Assembly (NCBI RefSeq): GCF_016907675.1
Contig: NZ_JAFBCJ010000001.1
Location: 3,658,001 to 3,722,000 of the forward strand
Reading direction: 5' to 3'
DNA from: Geodermatophilus bullaregiensis
GTDB lineage: Bacteria; Actinomycetota; Actinomycetes; Mycobacteriales; Geodermatophilaceae
Length of the DNA stretch: 64,000 nucleotides
Shown here: positions 18,401-26,188 of the stretch, piece by piece
Layout: each line of letters opens with the position of its first letter
Numbering within the stretch: the first letter of the stretch is position 1
Notes under the pieces: generated by a model
What the model saw: the letters and a program-made list of their open reading frames with translations, nothing else
The model's database searches: none
Told to the model about the DNA's origin: nothing
Translations under genes and position numbers: made by a program

Positions 18401-18516
18401 GCCGTACGCGGGATCCGTCCTCCCTCCTGAGCGGTCGGCAGCATCGTCGAGGCGCGTGGCGGGGTGCACTCCGCCGTCGTGCCGGGAGGGGTCGACTGGG
18501 TGTCTCGATCGGCCAC
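15433..18516 (-). CDS. Large membrane patatin-like phospholipase
   Basis: About 1,027 residues. The patatin oxyanion-hole motif LSGGGVRSAS comes first, and the nucleophile segment VSVSGGGYTAG follows (Ser replaces the first Gly of GxSxG). A block of about eight membrane helices is then inserted, and the catalytic Asp appears far downstream in SDGGHYENLGL. The N-terminus has further membrane helices, so the catalytic halves are tethered at the membrane. Patatins cleave acyl groups from lipids. The C-terminal ~70 residues are disordered and basic. The start is taken as GTG 18516, behind GGAGG; a GTG at 18561 is possible. A nearby lipid-oxidising fusion gene makes release of fatty acids as its substrate an attractive idea, but this is inference. 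Confidence 0.8.
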   Translation of the reverse strand: MADRDTQSTPPGTTAECTPPRASTMLPTAQEGGRIPRTAAVLLAVVAVAVAGAGWATYQHLAPPLPGLVRIELGLERPDDAALLRDTLGPDASLVVGYGCALVVLGWLARMMTWSRTSRRVAGLGLLCAAATLVADVAENVFLHSAERAEWLYTAAGAAATVKWSAAVPAAVTALVGLVLTFARAIGNNRHRLARIARTGNRGMTPPPPREPPPAGNVPCATSPEMLDSTRWRNAYHVPPDPRPIASPAADGGPVAICLSGGGVRSASVALGALQALRPVVREADYVVSVSGGGYTAGALVQALTRGGSDGHDGVDRDPDNALAPGGVVEDHLRRHSSYLASTAGKLVLALALLARGLIGSLFILFSGAVVVGVLVGVFYAAVPLTELGQVAVPQNGSSVEYPAPHVAALWGLGVLAGAAFLSWTAGMVLASWWEWDALVCRGLRLITQAAGALAAVVATFVLVIPAVTFASCWLYAQTGRSGAVTVGGPLVTVLLSYLAAVAATCAKKPGRIPALLKRARPAATSTPASVLRLLLVAVVLVLLGAVWLLVLGAAVSTRAEPTALWTALVVGVLWLLVGGLVDETALSLHPFYRARLAEAFAVRAKRGVAVPYEPTEATTLSSHGRVEDDDWGSPAPRFLFAAAANLVDDDRTAPGLRAVSYVMSSDHIGGPDVGWVPTSVAVDACPRQLGRDLTVQAAVAISGAAFASAMGRASSWYGSLLAVSGARLGSWLPHPDFLLLRQDLAARDHWTLPGLPRVRRFPYLLREVLGVHPYSQRLLHVSDGGHYENLGLVEALRRGCRRIYVIDASGDAPPTAGTFGAALRLAHDELGVRIEPEKGFDLFDLVPGSGKPFEPKDPLAALNARLCERGVVRARITYPEESGLPLDQRTGVLVLAKAVLWPELPYEVLAYAAANPVFPHDSTADQWFDEGKFSSYKRLGYELGQRCLSPAEDVRERPDGTDGAAVREPTPPLPPHGDGGAAASAVSVVAPSVAVRGRPAPHADPAGVGRRGNGRRHAGRSNGRSR

Positions 18517-18610
18517 CGTGTCCTCCGCCTGGGTGCGGTTCGAGAGGTGGCAGCCGTCCACGAGGAGTCGTGCTGCCGTCAGGGAGAGGGCGGAGCGGCC
18601 CCGCTGATAC

Positions 18611-18690
18611 CACCCTCGCCGGTCACCCGGTCAGGTGGACGGCGTGCGAGGTGGGGTGCGTGCTGTCCACAGATCGGCTGACGGTGGCCC
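18611..18690 (+). repeat. Intact copy of the tad-upstream repeat
   Basis: This is the partner of 10542-10621 (about 67/80 identical). Here it lies immediately before the tadA promoter, so it probably is the original upstream region of the tad locus. Confidence 0.75.
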
Positions 18691-18711
18691 CGTGGGCTGC
18701 CGGGGCGCACC

Positions 18712-18717
18712 TACAGT
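18712..18717 (+). promoter_or_regulatory. Probable -10 of the tad operon
   Basis: TACAGT fits TANNNT and lies 48 nt before the GTG of tadA, giving a 5' leader of about 36 nt. No clear -35 is seen. It would drive tadA, and the downstream tad genes only when tadA is intact. Confidence 0.45.
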
Positions 18718-18759
18718 CCCGTCGTCCTGGATCCGGAACGGCTGGTCGACGGGGGTGCG

Positions 18760-19407
18760 GTGCCGACTGCGACGAGCGCGCTCGACGTCGTCGACGGCGA
18801 GGTGCGCGAGCTGATCCGGCGCCGCGGGCTCGATCCGTTCACCGACCCGGCGCCGGTGCGGGTGCTGGTCCGTGACGTGGTCGCCGACTACGCCGAGCGA
18901 TCGCTGACCTCGGCGCTGCCGCCGATTCCCGATGCCGACTCGGTGGTGCGCGACGTGCTCGACCGGGTGGCCGGCTTCGGGCCGCTGCAGCGGCACCTGG
19001 ACGACCCCGAGGTCGAGGAGATCTGGGTCAACGAGCCCGGCCGGGTGTTCGTCGCCCGCCGTGGGCGCAGCGAGCTGACCACGACGATCCTGGGTGCCGG
19101 GCAGCTGGCCGACCTGGTCGAGCGGATGCTGCGCACGTCGGGGCGGCGGATCGACATGAGCCAGCCCTTCGTCGACGCGGTGCTGCCCGACGGGTCGCGG
19201 CTGCACGTGGTGATCCCCGACATCACCCGGCGGCACATGGCGGTCAACATCCGCAAGTTCGTGCTGCAGGCGCACGGCCTCGACGAGCTGGTGGCCACCG
19301 GCACGCTGACCGTGCAGGCCGCGCGGTTCCTGGAGGCCGCTGTCGCCTCCGGGCTCAACGTGCTGGTCTCCGGCGGCACCCGGGCAGGGGTGGAACCGGT
19401 ACGTTAG
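18760..19407 (+). pseudogene. tadA: tadA (pilus assembly ATPase), 5' half, interrupted by integrated element
   Basis: Residues 1-207 are the N-terminal half of a TadA/CpaF secretion ATPase: helical N-terminus, then DVLDRVAGFGPLQRHLDDPEVEEIWVN, GRRIDMSQPFVDAVLPDGSRLH and LNVLVSGGT, the strand leading into the Walker A loop. At 19381 the element begins and adds nine foreign codons before a stop. The missing half is at 28907-29530 in the same codon phase. Joining them gives SGGTQAGKTT, a normal P-loop, and a 414-residue protein of usual length. As it stands this fragment lacks the nucleotide-binding core and cannot power pilus assembly. Confidence 0.9.
19370..19400 (+). other. attL of the integrated element
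   Basis: The chromosome side (GGCGGCACC, tadA codons) meets element DNA (CGGGCAGGGG) at the core ACCC, 19378-19381. The same ACCC occurs at 28904-28907. The serine integrase gene starts 33 nt further in, the usual position next to its attachment site. Confidence 0.8.
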
Positions 19408-19413
19408 AGATCC

Positions 19414-20886
19414 ATGCCCACCCGCCGTGCAGCCATCTATGCCCGTATCAGCGTCGCTCAAGAGGCGTCGGTCAGCATCGACCGCCAGGTAGAGGCGGCG
19501 CAGCAGTACGCCTCTGCCCGGGGGTGGCAGGTGGTCGGCACCTTCAAGGACGACGGCGTGTCCGCCAGCGAGAAGAGGCCGGAGGATCGGGCCGGGTGGC
19601 GAGAGCTGCTGGAAGCTCCCCAGAAGTACGACGCCGTCATCATCTGGAAGATCGACCGGCTGTCGCGCAAGCTGCTGGACTTCCTCCACGCCGACGAGTC
19701 GTTGCAGGCGCGGAAGGCGGGCCTGGTCGGCGTCGAAGACCCGATCGACATGACGACTCCCCAGGGCCGCGCCTTCGCGCAAATCCTGGCGGTGTTCGGG
19801 CAGATGGAGGCGGACTCGATCCGTGCACGAGTGGCGGACGCTCGCGTCAAGCTCCTGAAGGACAGGCGCGTGGTCGGCGGCAAGGTGCCTTTCGGCTGGC
19901 GCAGCGTCCCCAACCCCGACGGCCCAGGGCTGGTGCTCGCCCACGACCCGGACCGCATCGACTACGTGCGGGGCATGGCCGAGCGGGTGCTGCGCGGCAA
20001 CTCGATCTACAGCGTCGTCCAGTGGCTGGACGAGGTCGGCGCACCGACGCCGACCGGGCGCGGCTCGTGGGTCTACGGCACCGTGGAGCGTATCCTGCGG
20101 CACCCGATCCTCGCCGGCATGACTCCCTTCAACCCCGGCAGCACGACCAAGGAGCGCGGCAGCAACGTCCTGCGCGACGGCGACGGCCTGCCTGTGGTCG
20201 ACGAGTCGGTGGCGATCCTGCCGGTGGCCGACTGGCGCGCGCTCGTGGCGAAGTTGGACGACAACGACAGCGCGCAGTCCAGGCCCCGCGCGCTCCGGTC
20301 CAAGACTTCCGCGCTCCTGTCGGGCCTGCTGTGGTGCGGCGAGCATGGCGGCGATGGAATCCGGATGCACCGGTGCACGGTGAACGGTCGCCACGGGTAC
20401 ACCTGCCCCGAGTGCTCGCAGGTGATCTCGAACTTCGAGCACCTCGTGGTGGCGGAGTTCCTGCGGCAGAAGGGTGAGCGGGTGCGCTGGACGCGCGTCG
20501 AGGAAGTGCACGAGGGCGGCGCGGCGCTTCTCCCCGAGATCGAGCACCGGCTCGACGAGCTCGACCAGCTTATCCGGCAGGCCACCGACCGCGAGGTGCG
20601 GCGCGAGCTTCAACAGCAGCAGGCCGACCTCCTGGACCTGCGGGACGCCAAGCGCGAGGAAGCCCCGAACGTATCGCTCCGCTACGAGGACGCCGGGTGG
20701 TTCGAGGACGCCTGGGCGAGCGCGGGGGAGGACGTCGAGGCCCAGCGAGCGGTGCTCGACGACGCCATGGAGCGCATCTGGGTCCGGCGTGGCGGCACGG
20801 GCCGACGCACACCCGCGCAGGTGCTCGCCCGGTTGACGATCGACTGGAAGGTGCCCGAGGATCTCGGCCCGGTCGATGGGGTATAA
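19414..20886 (+). CDS. int: Large serine integrase
   Basis: 490 residues. The resolvase catalytic domain has the nucleophile Ser13 in YARIS, KIDRLSRK and the helix with FGQMEADSIRARV. The recombinase domain follows (VPFGWR; ILRHPILAG), then a zinc ribbon with LLWCGEHGG and YTCPECS, and a C-terminal coiled-coil (LDELDQLIRQATDREVRRELQQQQADL). These parts define unidirectional phage integrases that join attP and attB across a 2-bp core. It begins 33 nt inside attL. There is no Shine-Dalgarno; TTAGAGAT close to the ATG hints at a leaderless start. Excision would need a directionality factor, probably one of the next three small genes. Confidence 0.95.
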   Translation: MPTRRAAIYARISVAQEASVSIDRQVEAAQQYASARGWQVVGTFKDDGVSASEKRPEDRAGWRELLEAPQKYDAVIIWKIDRLSRKLLDFLHADESLQARKAGLVGVEDPIDMTTPQGRAFAQILAVFGQMEADSIRARVADARVKLLKDRRVVGGKVPFGWRSVPNPDGPGLVLAHDPDRIDYVRGMAERVLRGNSIYSVVQWLDEVGAPTPTGRGSWVYGTVERILRHPILAGMTPFNPGSTTKERGSNVLRDGDGLPVVDESVAILPVADWRALVAKLDDNDSAQSRPRALRSKTSALLSGLLWCGEHGGDGIRMHRCTVNGRHGYTCPECSQVISNFEHLVVAEFLRQKGERVRWTRVEEVHEGGAALLPEIEHRLDELDQLIRQATDREVRRELQQQQADLLDLRDAKREEAPNVSLRYEDAGWFEDAWASAGEDVEAQRAVLDDAMERIWVRRGGTGRRTPAQVLARLTIDWKVPEDLGPVDGV

Positions 20887-20922
20887 CGGCTGGTCAGAAG
20901 CGGGATTCAGACACACGTAGCG

Positions 20923-21043
20923 TATGCTCGTAGTTGGCTAAAGCGCTGAGCGGCTTACGCGTGAGGCTTGGGGGCAGACGCCCGAGGGAAACCAAGACGA
21001 GGCCGGGCTAGTTGCCTGGCCGGTGCACTTGGGAGTACCCCCA
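20923..21043 (+). promoter_or_regulatory. Promoter and structured leader of the satellite early operon
   Basis: TATGCT (20923-20928) is a good -10 just after the integrase gene. The ~110 nt before the first small gene can form two hairpins: CTTGG...CCAAG around GGGC...GCCC, and GGCCGGGC-tagtt-GCCTGGCC. They may be regulatory or simply GC-rich folding. Confidence 0.4.
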
Positions 21044-21256
21044 GTGGCCGATCCTGTCCTGTCCGCTCGTGGCCGCCTCGCCGGTCTGATGAGCCGCCCC
21101 GGCGCCACCCCTGCTGCCATCCTCGAGGCCAAGCGCGAGCTGAACTGCGCAAACGCCGAGCGAGCCATCCAGAAGGCGCTCGACGTCGCCCCGCCCCTCA
21201 CCGCCGAGCAGCGGGCCCGCCTCGCGGTGCTGATCGTGGGCGGTGGATCGAAGTGA
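21044..21256 (+). CDS. Small satellite protein, unknown
   Basis: 70 residues, helical and charged: VLSARGRLAGLMSR, then EAKRELNCANAERAIQKAL and PPLTAEQRARLAVLIVGG. The pattern is like small conserved proteins of actinophages, but I cannot assign a function. The GTG at 21044 follows GGGAG by 8 nt; an earlier GTG at 21023 would add seven residues. It overlaps the next gene by 4 nt. In phiRv1 the excisionase lies between integrase and primase, so this and the next two genes are candidates for that role. Confidence 0.6.
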   Translation: MADPVLSARGRLAGLMSRPGATPAAILEAKRELNCANAERAIQKALDVAPPLTAEQRARLAVLIVGGGSK

Positions 21257-21567
21257 CCGCCGCGTGCAGCAAGGTCCCCGTCGTCACGCCGACGCTCGAC
21301 CTGCCGCTGGAGCTGCGGGAGCGCTGCTGCCTCATGGCGGCGCAGATGGCCCTGCACAACAACAGCATGGTCGTGCTGGTCGGCCAGACCGCGCAGGACG
21401 AGATGCTGATCTGCGCCGACGGCTGCTGCGCCTCCCGGCCACGCTCAATCGCCGTGGTGGCTGACACCGAGGCGATCTCGCGGTGGGGCACGGCTCCCAA
21501 GGGCGCCATGTCCATGTCGCGGGCCGACGGCCGGACTGCGTACGTGTTCCAGGGCGGTGCCCGGTGA
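21253..21567 (+). CDS. Small satellite protein with Cys pairs, unknown
   Basis: 104 residues starting at GTG in a GTGA overlap. It has RERCCLMAAQMAL and ADGCCAS Cys pairs around a hydrophobic strand (SMVVLVG), and ends with a short beta-rich segment (GRTAYVFQGG). No family recognised. The tight overlaps on both sides show it belongs to one translationally coupled early operon. Confidence 0.6.
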   Translation: MTAACSKVPVVTPTLDLPLELRERCCLMAAQMALHNNSMVVLVGQTAQDEMLICADGCCASRPRSIAVVADTEAISRWGTAPKGAMSMSRADGRTAYVFQGGAR

Positions 21568-21809
21568 ACGCCGTCCTGACGCGCACCTGGAACGACCTCG
21601 CCCGCGACGTCTGGCCCGGCGCGAGCTGGGTCCTCGGTGAGGGTCGATTCGCCACCGTGCGGAACTGCGGCGCCACCACCGTCCTGCTGCACCCGACCGA
21701 GGAGCAGGCGCGGGCAGCCCTGCGGACGATGCACGCTCAGGGCGCGGGCGGCCGGTGCCAGCTCCGTCACGCCCTGGTCGAGCTGCATCGGGGCCGGGCC
21801 CATGAGTGA
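21564..21809 (+). CDS. Small satellite protein, unknown
   Basis: 81 residues, GTG start overlapping the previous stop. It contains WNDLARDVWPGASWVLGEGRFATVRNCG and TVLLHPTEEQARAALRTMH. It is basic at the C-terminus. I do not recognise it; by position it could be a regulator or recombination directionality factor. It overlaps the primase gene by 8 nt. Confidence 0.55.
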   Translation: MNAVLTRTWNDLARDVWPGASWVLGEGRFATVRNCGATTVLLHPTEEQARAALRTMHAQGAGGRCQLRHALVELHRGRAHE

Positions 21810-23946
21810 CACGGAAACGGGCCCCCACAAGGAGAGCCCGTCCGAGGTCCGTGCTGCTGCCAGGCGAGCGGAGACCAAGATCAACGATACCCCCAGCGTC
21901 CCTGACGTCGCTGGGATGAGCGTGCTCGATGCGGCGCTCGCCTACGCCGAGGCGGGCCTGTACGTCGGCCCGCTGAAGCACCGGAGCAAGCACCCCGGGT
22001 CGATCCTGGGCGACGGCTGGCCCACGCTGACGAGCCGCGCCCCGGCCGTCATCCGCAGGTGGTTCCCCGAGGGCACGGACCGGGGGGTCTTCCTCCACTG
22101 CGGTCGGTCGGGTCTGGTCGTGCTCGACGTGGACAAGCCGGAGAACCTGCACGAGCTGCTGGATCTCGCGGTGACGGAGTGCAGCCCTCCCTGGCAGAAC
22201 ACGCGGCCCGCTCAGGCTGACCGCAGGCACTACCTGTTCCGGATGCCCGGGGGTCGTGTGCTCGGCAACAGCACCGGCTCCCTCGGCGGCACCTGGGGCG
22301 AGGTGCGAGGCCGCAACGGCGTCATTGTCGTGGCCCCGTCGGAGCATGCGGACCCGGACGGCCTGTACGCCTGGGGCCACGTCGGCCCAGTGCCGGAGCT
22401 GCCCGACTACGTCGCCCAGGAGCTGCCCGACTACCTAGACAGTGCCGAGGCCGCGACGAGCGCCGACGTGGAGGCGTTCATCGCCGAACACGACAGCGGC
22501 GACCGCCTTGGTCTGCTCGACCGGCTGGTGGCCGGCTGGCTCGCCAAGGTCGAGGCGGGGGAGTCCAGGCACGACACCATGTCGGGCCACCTGACCGGCG
22601 CGATGAAGGAGGCTGCGGCCGGGCTGTACCCCGCGCACGAGGCGGTGCGAGCCCTCGGAGACGCCTTCTCCAAGGCGGTCGCCGTCGATGGTGACGGTCC
22701 CAGCCAGGGGGCGGCTCGCAGCTCCGAGAAGGCAGCCCAGGAGTGGGAAGGGCTGCTGTCGTGGGCGGTCGCTCAGGCCAAGGCGGCTGACCCCGCCGCC
22801 ACCCTGGCTCGGGCGGAGGAGTACGGCGCCAGCGACCCTGCCGACGACTTCGACGTGGTGGCCCGGGTGGAGCCGGTGGACACCTTCGCGGAGGAGGTCG
22901 CCAGGCACGCGCACGCCATGCGTGTCCGGAAGGCCGCGCAGGAGCTCCTCGCCCGGGAGGAGCGGGAGGAGGTCGAGCTCCCGGAGCTCACCAGCCTGGC
23001 CGAACTCCTGGAGGAGCCGGACGAGGAAGCCCGCTACCGGGTGGACGGCCTGATGCCCACTGGCGGTCGGGTGGTGCTCGCCGCGCCTCACAAGGCCGGC
23101 AAGACCACCATGATCGCCAACCTCGTGCGCTGCCTGGTGGACGGGGGCGACTTCCTGGGCCGGTTCAAGGTGGAGCCCGCCCAGCGCGTGGTGCTGCTGG
23201 ACAACGAGCTGGACCGCCGCATGATCCGGTCCTGGATGCGCGACCAGTCCATCGAGAGCACCAAGGCTGTCGAGGTGCTGGCGCTGCGGGGCAAGCTGTC
23301 CGGCTTCAACATCCTCGATCCGGTGGTGCGGGCCGAGTGGGCAGCCCGTATCGGCCCGGCCGACTTCATGGTGTTCGACTGCCTGCGCCCTGCCCTCGAC
23401 GCCCTTGGGCTCAGCGAGGACAAGGACGCCGGACGGTTCCTGGTGGCCCTCGACGCGCTGGTGGCCGAGGCCGGGATCGGCGAGCTCTTCGTCGTTCACC
23501 ACATGGGGCACAGCAACGAGCGGTCCCGGGGCGACAGCCGCATCCTCGACTGGCCGGACGCCATCTGGAAGGTGGTCAAGGCCGACGCCGAGGACCACAG
23601 CTCTGCCCGGTTCTTCAGCGCCTACGGGCGTGACGTGAACCAGCCGGAGTCGCAGCTGGCCTACGACGCCGACACCAGGCGGCTGTCGCTGTGCGGAGGC
23701 TCCCGCCGCGAGTCGCGAGGTAGTGCGGTCGAGGCGGCGGTGTTCGCCTTCGTGCAGGACAACCCGGGGTGCTCCGGCGGGGACATCGAGCGGGGCGTCC
23801 AGGGCGACAACAACGCCATCCGGCAGGCGCGCACCAACCTCATCGCGGCGCGGCTCCTGCGGGCGGTGGACGGCGGTCCAGGCAGGGCCAAGAAGCACTA
23901 CCTGGGCGACAACGGAGCCTCCGACTTCGCCGAGGAGGCCGCGTAG
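21802..23946 (+). CDS. Bifunctional primase-polymerase/RepA-like helicase of the satellite
   Basis: 714 residues. The N-terminal half is a prim-pol domain: ALAYAEAGLYVGPL, then HCGRSGLVVLDVD with the acidic metal ligands, and RRHYLFRMPGG. The C-terminal half is an AAA/RecA-type motor with Walker A APHKAGKTT and Walker B FMVFDCLRP, and VVHHMGHSNERSRGDSRI. A winged-helix-like end (AFVQDNPGCSGGDIE) completes it. Such proteins start replication of phages and satellites by binding and opening an origin, then priming. A repeat-rich candidate origin follows immediately. The ATG overlaps the upstream gene. Confidence 0.85.
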   Translation: MSDTETGPHKESPSEVRAAARRAETKINDTPSVPDVAGMSVLDAALAYAEAGLYVGPLKHRSKHPGSILGDGWPTLTSRAPAVIRRWFPEGTDRGVFLHCGRSGLVVLDVDKPENLHELLDLAVTECSPPWQNTRPAQADRRHYLFRMPGGRVLGNSTGSLGGTWGEVRGRNGVIVVAPSEHADPDGLYAWGHVGPVPELPDYVAQELPDYLDSAEAATSADVEAFIAEHDSGDRLGLLDRLVAGWLAKVEAGESRHDTMSGHLTGAMKEAAAGLYPAHEAVRALGDAFSKAVAVDGDGPSQGAARSSEKAAQEWEGLLSWAVAQAKAADPAATLARAEEYGASDPADDFDVVARVEPVDTFAEEVARHAHAMRVRKAAQELLAREEREEVELPELTSLAELLEEPDEEARYRVDGLMPTGGRVVLAAPHKAGKTTMIANLVRCLVDGGDFLGRFKVEPAQRVVLLDNELDRRMIRSWMRDQSIESTKAVEVLALRGKLSGFNILDPVVRAEWAARIGPADFMVFDCLRPALDALGLSEDKDAGRFLVALDALVAEAGIGELFVVHHMGHSNERSRGDSRILDWPDAIWKVVKADAEDHSSARFFSAYGRDVNQPESQLAYDADTRRLSLCGGSRRESRGSAVEAAVFAFVQDNPGCSGGDIERGVQGDNNAIRQARTNLIAARLLRAVDGGPGRAKKHYLGDNGASDFAEEAA

Positions 23947-23952
23947 ATGGCT

Positions 23953-24096
23953 ACCCCGCTGACCCCGCTGGACCCCCGCTGGCAGCTGGGTCAGCGGGGT
24001 TCACCCCACCCACCCCGCTGCCCCGCTTCAGAAGCGGGGCGGGTGGTGGTGGTGGCCCCAGAGCGGGGCCGAGCGGCCCTTCCATTCGCAGCGGGG
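23953..24096. repeat. CCCCGCT iteron-like cluster, candidate replication origin
   Basis: In the 340-nt gap after the primase gene the heptamer CCCCGCT or its complement occurs about nine times in 145 bp. Two larger dyads are built from it: ACCCCGCTGACCC (23953-23965) with its exact complement at 23988-24000, and CCCCGCTTC-A-GAAGCGGGG (24021-24039). Position next to the initiator gene suggests an origin; a transcription terminator is the alternative. The rest of the gap to 24286 is C-rich and shows no gene. Confidence 0.55.
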
Positions 24097-24286
24097 TGGT
24101 GGTGACCCCCTGCCTGGTGGCCGACTCACGAGCGTCCCCCCTCCCGGTCGCGGATGGGGCCCCCACCCCGTTACAGCCACAGCCGGCCCCGGGGCTGGGA
24201 GAGGGCCCCTCCCAGGCTCACGGCCCACCCCCGCTGCCACCCCACCCCCACAGACCGCCCCACCCGCGGACCCCCAAGGAGCTCCC

Positions 24287-24766
24287 ATGCCTGACGACCT
24301 GACCGTGGCCTTCACCGACGCGGCCGACGCGACGCAGCAGCAGCCGGCAACGCGCGCAGCCATTTGCCCGGAGTGCGGCGGGGCGCAGTTGCTCAACCAT
24401 CCGGCAGGGCTGCTGGTGTTCGCGCACTGCACCGTGCGCGGCTGCTCGCTGCAGGACGCCGAGGACTCGCGAGTCATCGCGGACCAGTCGCTGGCAGGCG
24501 TTCGCGGCTGGCCGTTCGCGCGCCCGACGACGAACACGGAGCGGACGCTGCTCGCGGCTGCGGGCTACGAGCTGCCTGCTGACGCGGTGACGGTCGTGGA
24601 CTGGCTGACCACCGCCGTGCGCCGTCGCCGGTGGCCCGCCGCAACGGTGGTGGTGGCCTCGCCCGAGCCGACGGAGCCCGTCACGACGACGGAGCCCGTC
24701 ACGACGACGGAGCCGACGCCCGAGTCGACGACGACGGACGCCACCGTGTCGCCCGACGCGGCGTGA
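24287..24766 (+). CDS. Small zinc-ribbon-like satellite protein
   Basis: 159 residues. A CPECGG...HCTVRGC arrangement near residues 26-50 suggests a zinc ribbon. A helix with ERTLLAAAGYELP follows, then a low-complexity Thr/Glu/Pro tail including two copies of TEPVTT. AAGGAG lies a few bases before the ATG. Similar small Zn proteins occur in phage replication or late-control regions, but I cannot assign a role. Confidence 0.6.
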   Translation: MPDDLTVAFTDAADATQQQPATRAAICPECGGAQLLNHPAGLLVFAHCTVRGCSLQDAEDSRVIADQSLAGVRGWPFARPTTNTERTLLAAAGYELPADAVTVVDWLTTAVRRRRWPAATVVVASPEPTEPVTTTEPVTTTEPTPESTTTDATVSPDAA

Positions 24767-24923
24767 CCGGACGCGCCGTGGTTTCCGTGGAGACCTCCGC
24801 ACCGGCAGGAGGGGTGGGGGGCCATCCCTCCCCGGGGGCTGTGTCTCTGGCGGGCCGGTCTGGTCTTTCCAAGACGCGACCCCTGAACCGCTTCGACCCT
24901 CAACCCCCTGGAAGGACCCCGAA

Positions 24924-25268
24924 ATGACCACGAACCCCACGAATCTCAGGGCCGCCGGCAAGCGGCTCTGGGCGTCCGTCGCCGACGAGTACGACCTCGA
25001 CGAGCACGAGTCGGCCATCCTCCTGGAGGCCGCGCGCACCGTCGACCTCCTGACCCAGCTCGACGCGGCGGTGAGGCGGGACGGCCCGCTGGTGTCCACC
25101 GACCAGGGGCCCAAGGTCCACCCGGCGGCGGTGGAGGCCCGTCAGCAGCGCATCACGCTGGCCCGCCTGATCGCGGCACTCCGCCTGCCCAACGAGGAGA
25201 CCGGGGCCCGGCCGCAGCGGCGGGGTGGGGCTCGCGGCTCCTACGGCATCCGCGGAGCCGTCAAGTGA
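24924..25268 (+). CDS. P27-type phage terminase small subunit
   Basis: 114 residues with the P27 TerS pattern: LRAAGKRLWASVADEYDLDEHESAILLEAARTVDLL, then QGPKVHPAAVEARQQRITLARLIAALRLP. Small terminases recognise the packaging site and guide the large terminase. No large subunit is present, so this one may redirect a helper phage motor to satellite DNA, as known for SaPI-type islands. An AAGGA-like site precedes the ATG. It overlaps the next gene by 4 nt. Confidence 0.8.
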   Translation: MTTNPTNLRAAGKRLWASVADEYDLDEHESAILLEAARTVDLLTQLDAAVRRDGPLVSTDQGPKVHPAAVEARQQRITLARLIAALRLPNEETGARPQRRGGARGSYGIRGAVK

Positions 25269-25537
25269 AGCGCAAGGAGGTCGCCGTCGAGACGGCCCTG
25301 GCCTCGATCCCCGACTGGGTGCTCCGGCTCGCCCCTCCGCCGGAGGAGCTCATGCCGCCCATCCCGCCCATGGACCCTGCCTTCTGCTTCCCCGAGGAGT
25401 GGTGGGTCCGCATCAGCAACGACGGCGCAGCGGCCGACCTGCGCCGCCGCTGGCTCGCCAAGCACGCCCCCGACCTGACTTCCCGACAGGTCTGGGCCGA
25501 GGCCCAGCGCCGCCGCACCGAGAGGACCGCACTGTGA
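25265..25537 (+). CDS. Small satellite morphogenesis-region protein, unknown
   Basis: 90 residues starting at GTG in a GTGA overlap. It has a Pro-rich middle (PPPEELMPPIPPMDP), WWVRISN and a basic helical end (LRRRWLAKHAPDLTSRQVWAEAQRRR). It lies between small terminase and scaffold-like genes, so a packaging or head-assembly role is likely by position only. Confidence 0.5.
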   Translation: MKRKEVAVETALASIPDWVLRLAPPPEELMPPIPPMDPAFCFPEEWWVRISNDGAAADLRRRWLAKHAPDLTSRQVWAEAQRRRTERTAL

Positions 25538-26043
25538 CCGCCCCGACCACCACCAGCACCAACCCGAAGGAGACCACCGTGACCAACCCCGCCCCGAACA
25601 CCACCGTCGAGCCGGCTCAGACGGCCGAGACGGACCCGAAGGGCACCCACGCGCCCGAGGGCACCGACCCGCCGGTCGAGACGGGAGAGGGGAACCGAGA
25701 GGCCGCTGCCTACCGGCGGAAGCTCCGTGACGCCGAGGCCGAGCGCGACCGGCTGGCCTCGGCGGTGACCACCTACCAGCGGCGCGACGCCGAGGCCCTG
25801 GTCGGCTCCCGCCTGCTGTCGCCCGCCGACCTGTGGGTGGCTGGCGCCAAGCTGGAGGACCTGCTGGCCGACGACGGCACGGTGGACCCGGCGAAGGTCG
25901 ACGCCGCCGTGGACACGGTCCTGGAGGCCCGGCCTCACTGGAAGCCCCAGGGCCCCCGCGTGCCCCGCGACATGGGCCAGGGGCAGCGCGGTGGGACGGT
26001 CGGCGGAGGCACCAGCTGGGCTGACGTCATCGGTGGTCGCTGA
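25534..26043 (+). CDS. Scaffold-like protein
   Basis: 169 residues. A disordered Thr/Pro/Glu N-terminus leads to a helix with AAAYRRKLRDAEAERDRLASAVTTYQRR, a predicted coiled coil, and a Gly-rich C-terminus (GQGQRGGTVGGGTSWADVIG). This layout directly before a capsid gene is typical of phage scaffolding proteins that guide head assembly and are then removed. The GTG start overlaps the previous gene by 4 nt. No head protease gene is visible. Confidence 0.65.
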   Translation: MTAPTTTSTNPKETTVTNPAPNTTVEPAQTAETDPKGTHAPEGTDPPVETGEGNREAAAYRRKLRDAEAERDRLASAVTTYQRRDAEALVGSRLLSPADLWVAGAKLEDLLADDGTVDPAKVDAAVDTVLEARPHWKPQGPRVPRDMGQGQRGGTVGGGTSWADVIGGR

Positions 26044-26188
26044 GGTCCGAGGTAACCTTGTCGCCGGACCGGTCGGCTCGCCCAGGTGGCAGCCCCGGTC
26101 CGGCGACTGCCCCAGGAGGGCACCGAGGAAGCGCCCGTGGCGCTGACCTCCACCACATCCCCTCGCCCTCCTGAAGGAGCACATCACC

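Noticed and set aside
23953-24096. CRISPR array
   Set aside because: The repeated units are only 7 bp, occur in both orientations and have no regular spacers. No cas genes are present.
23946-24286. Small coding frames in the C-rich gap after the primase gene
   Set aside because: Frames are Pro/Gly repeats produced by the CCCCGCT copies, with no ribosome site or conserved pattern.
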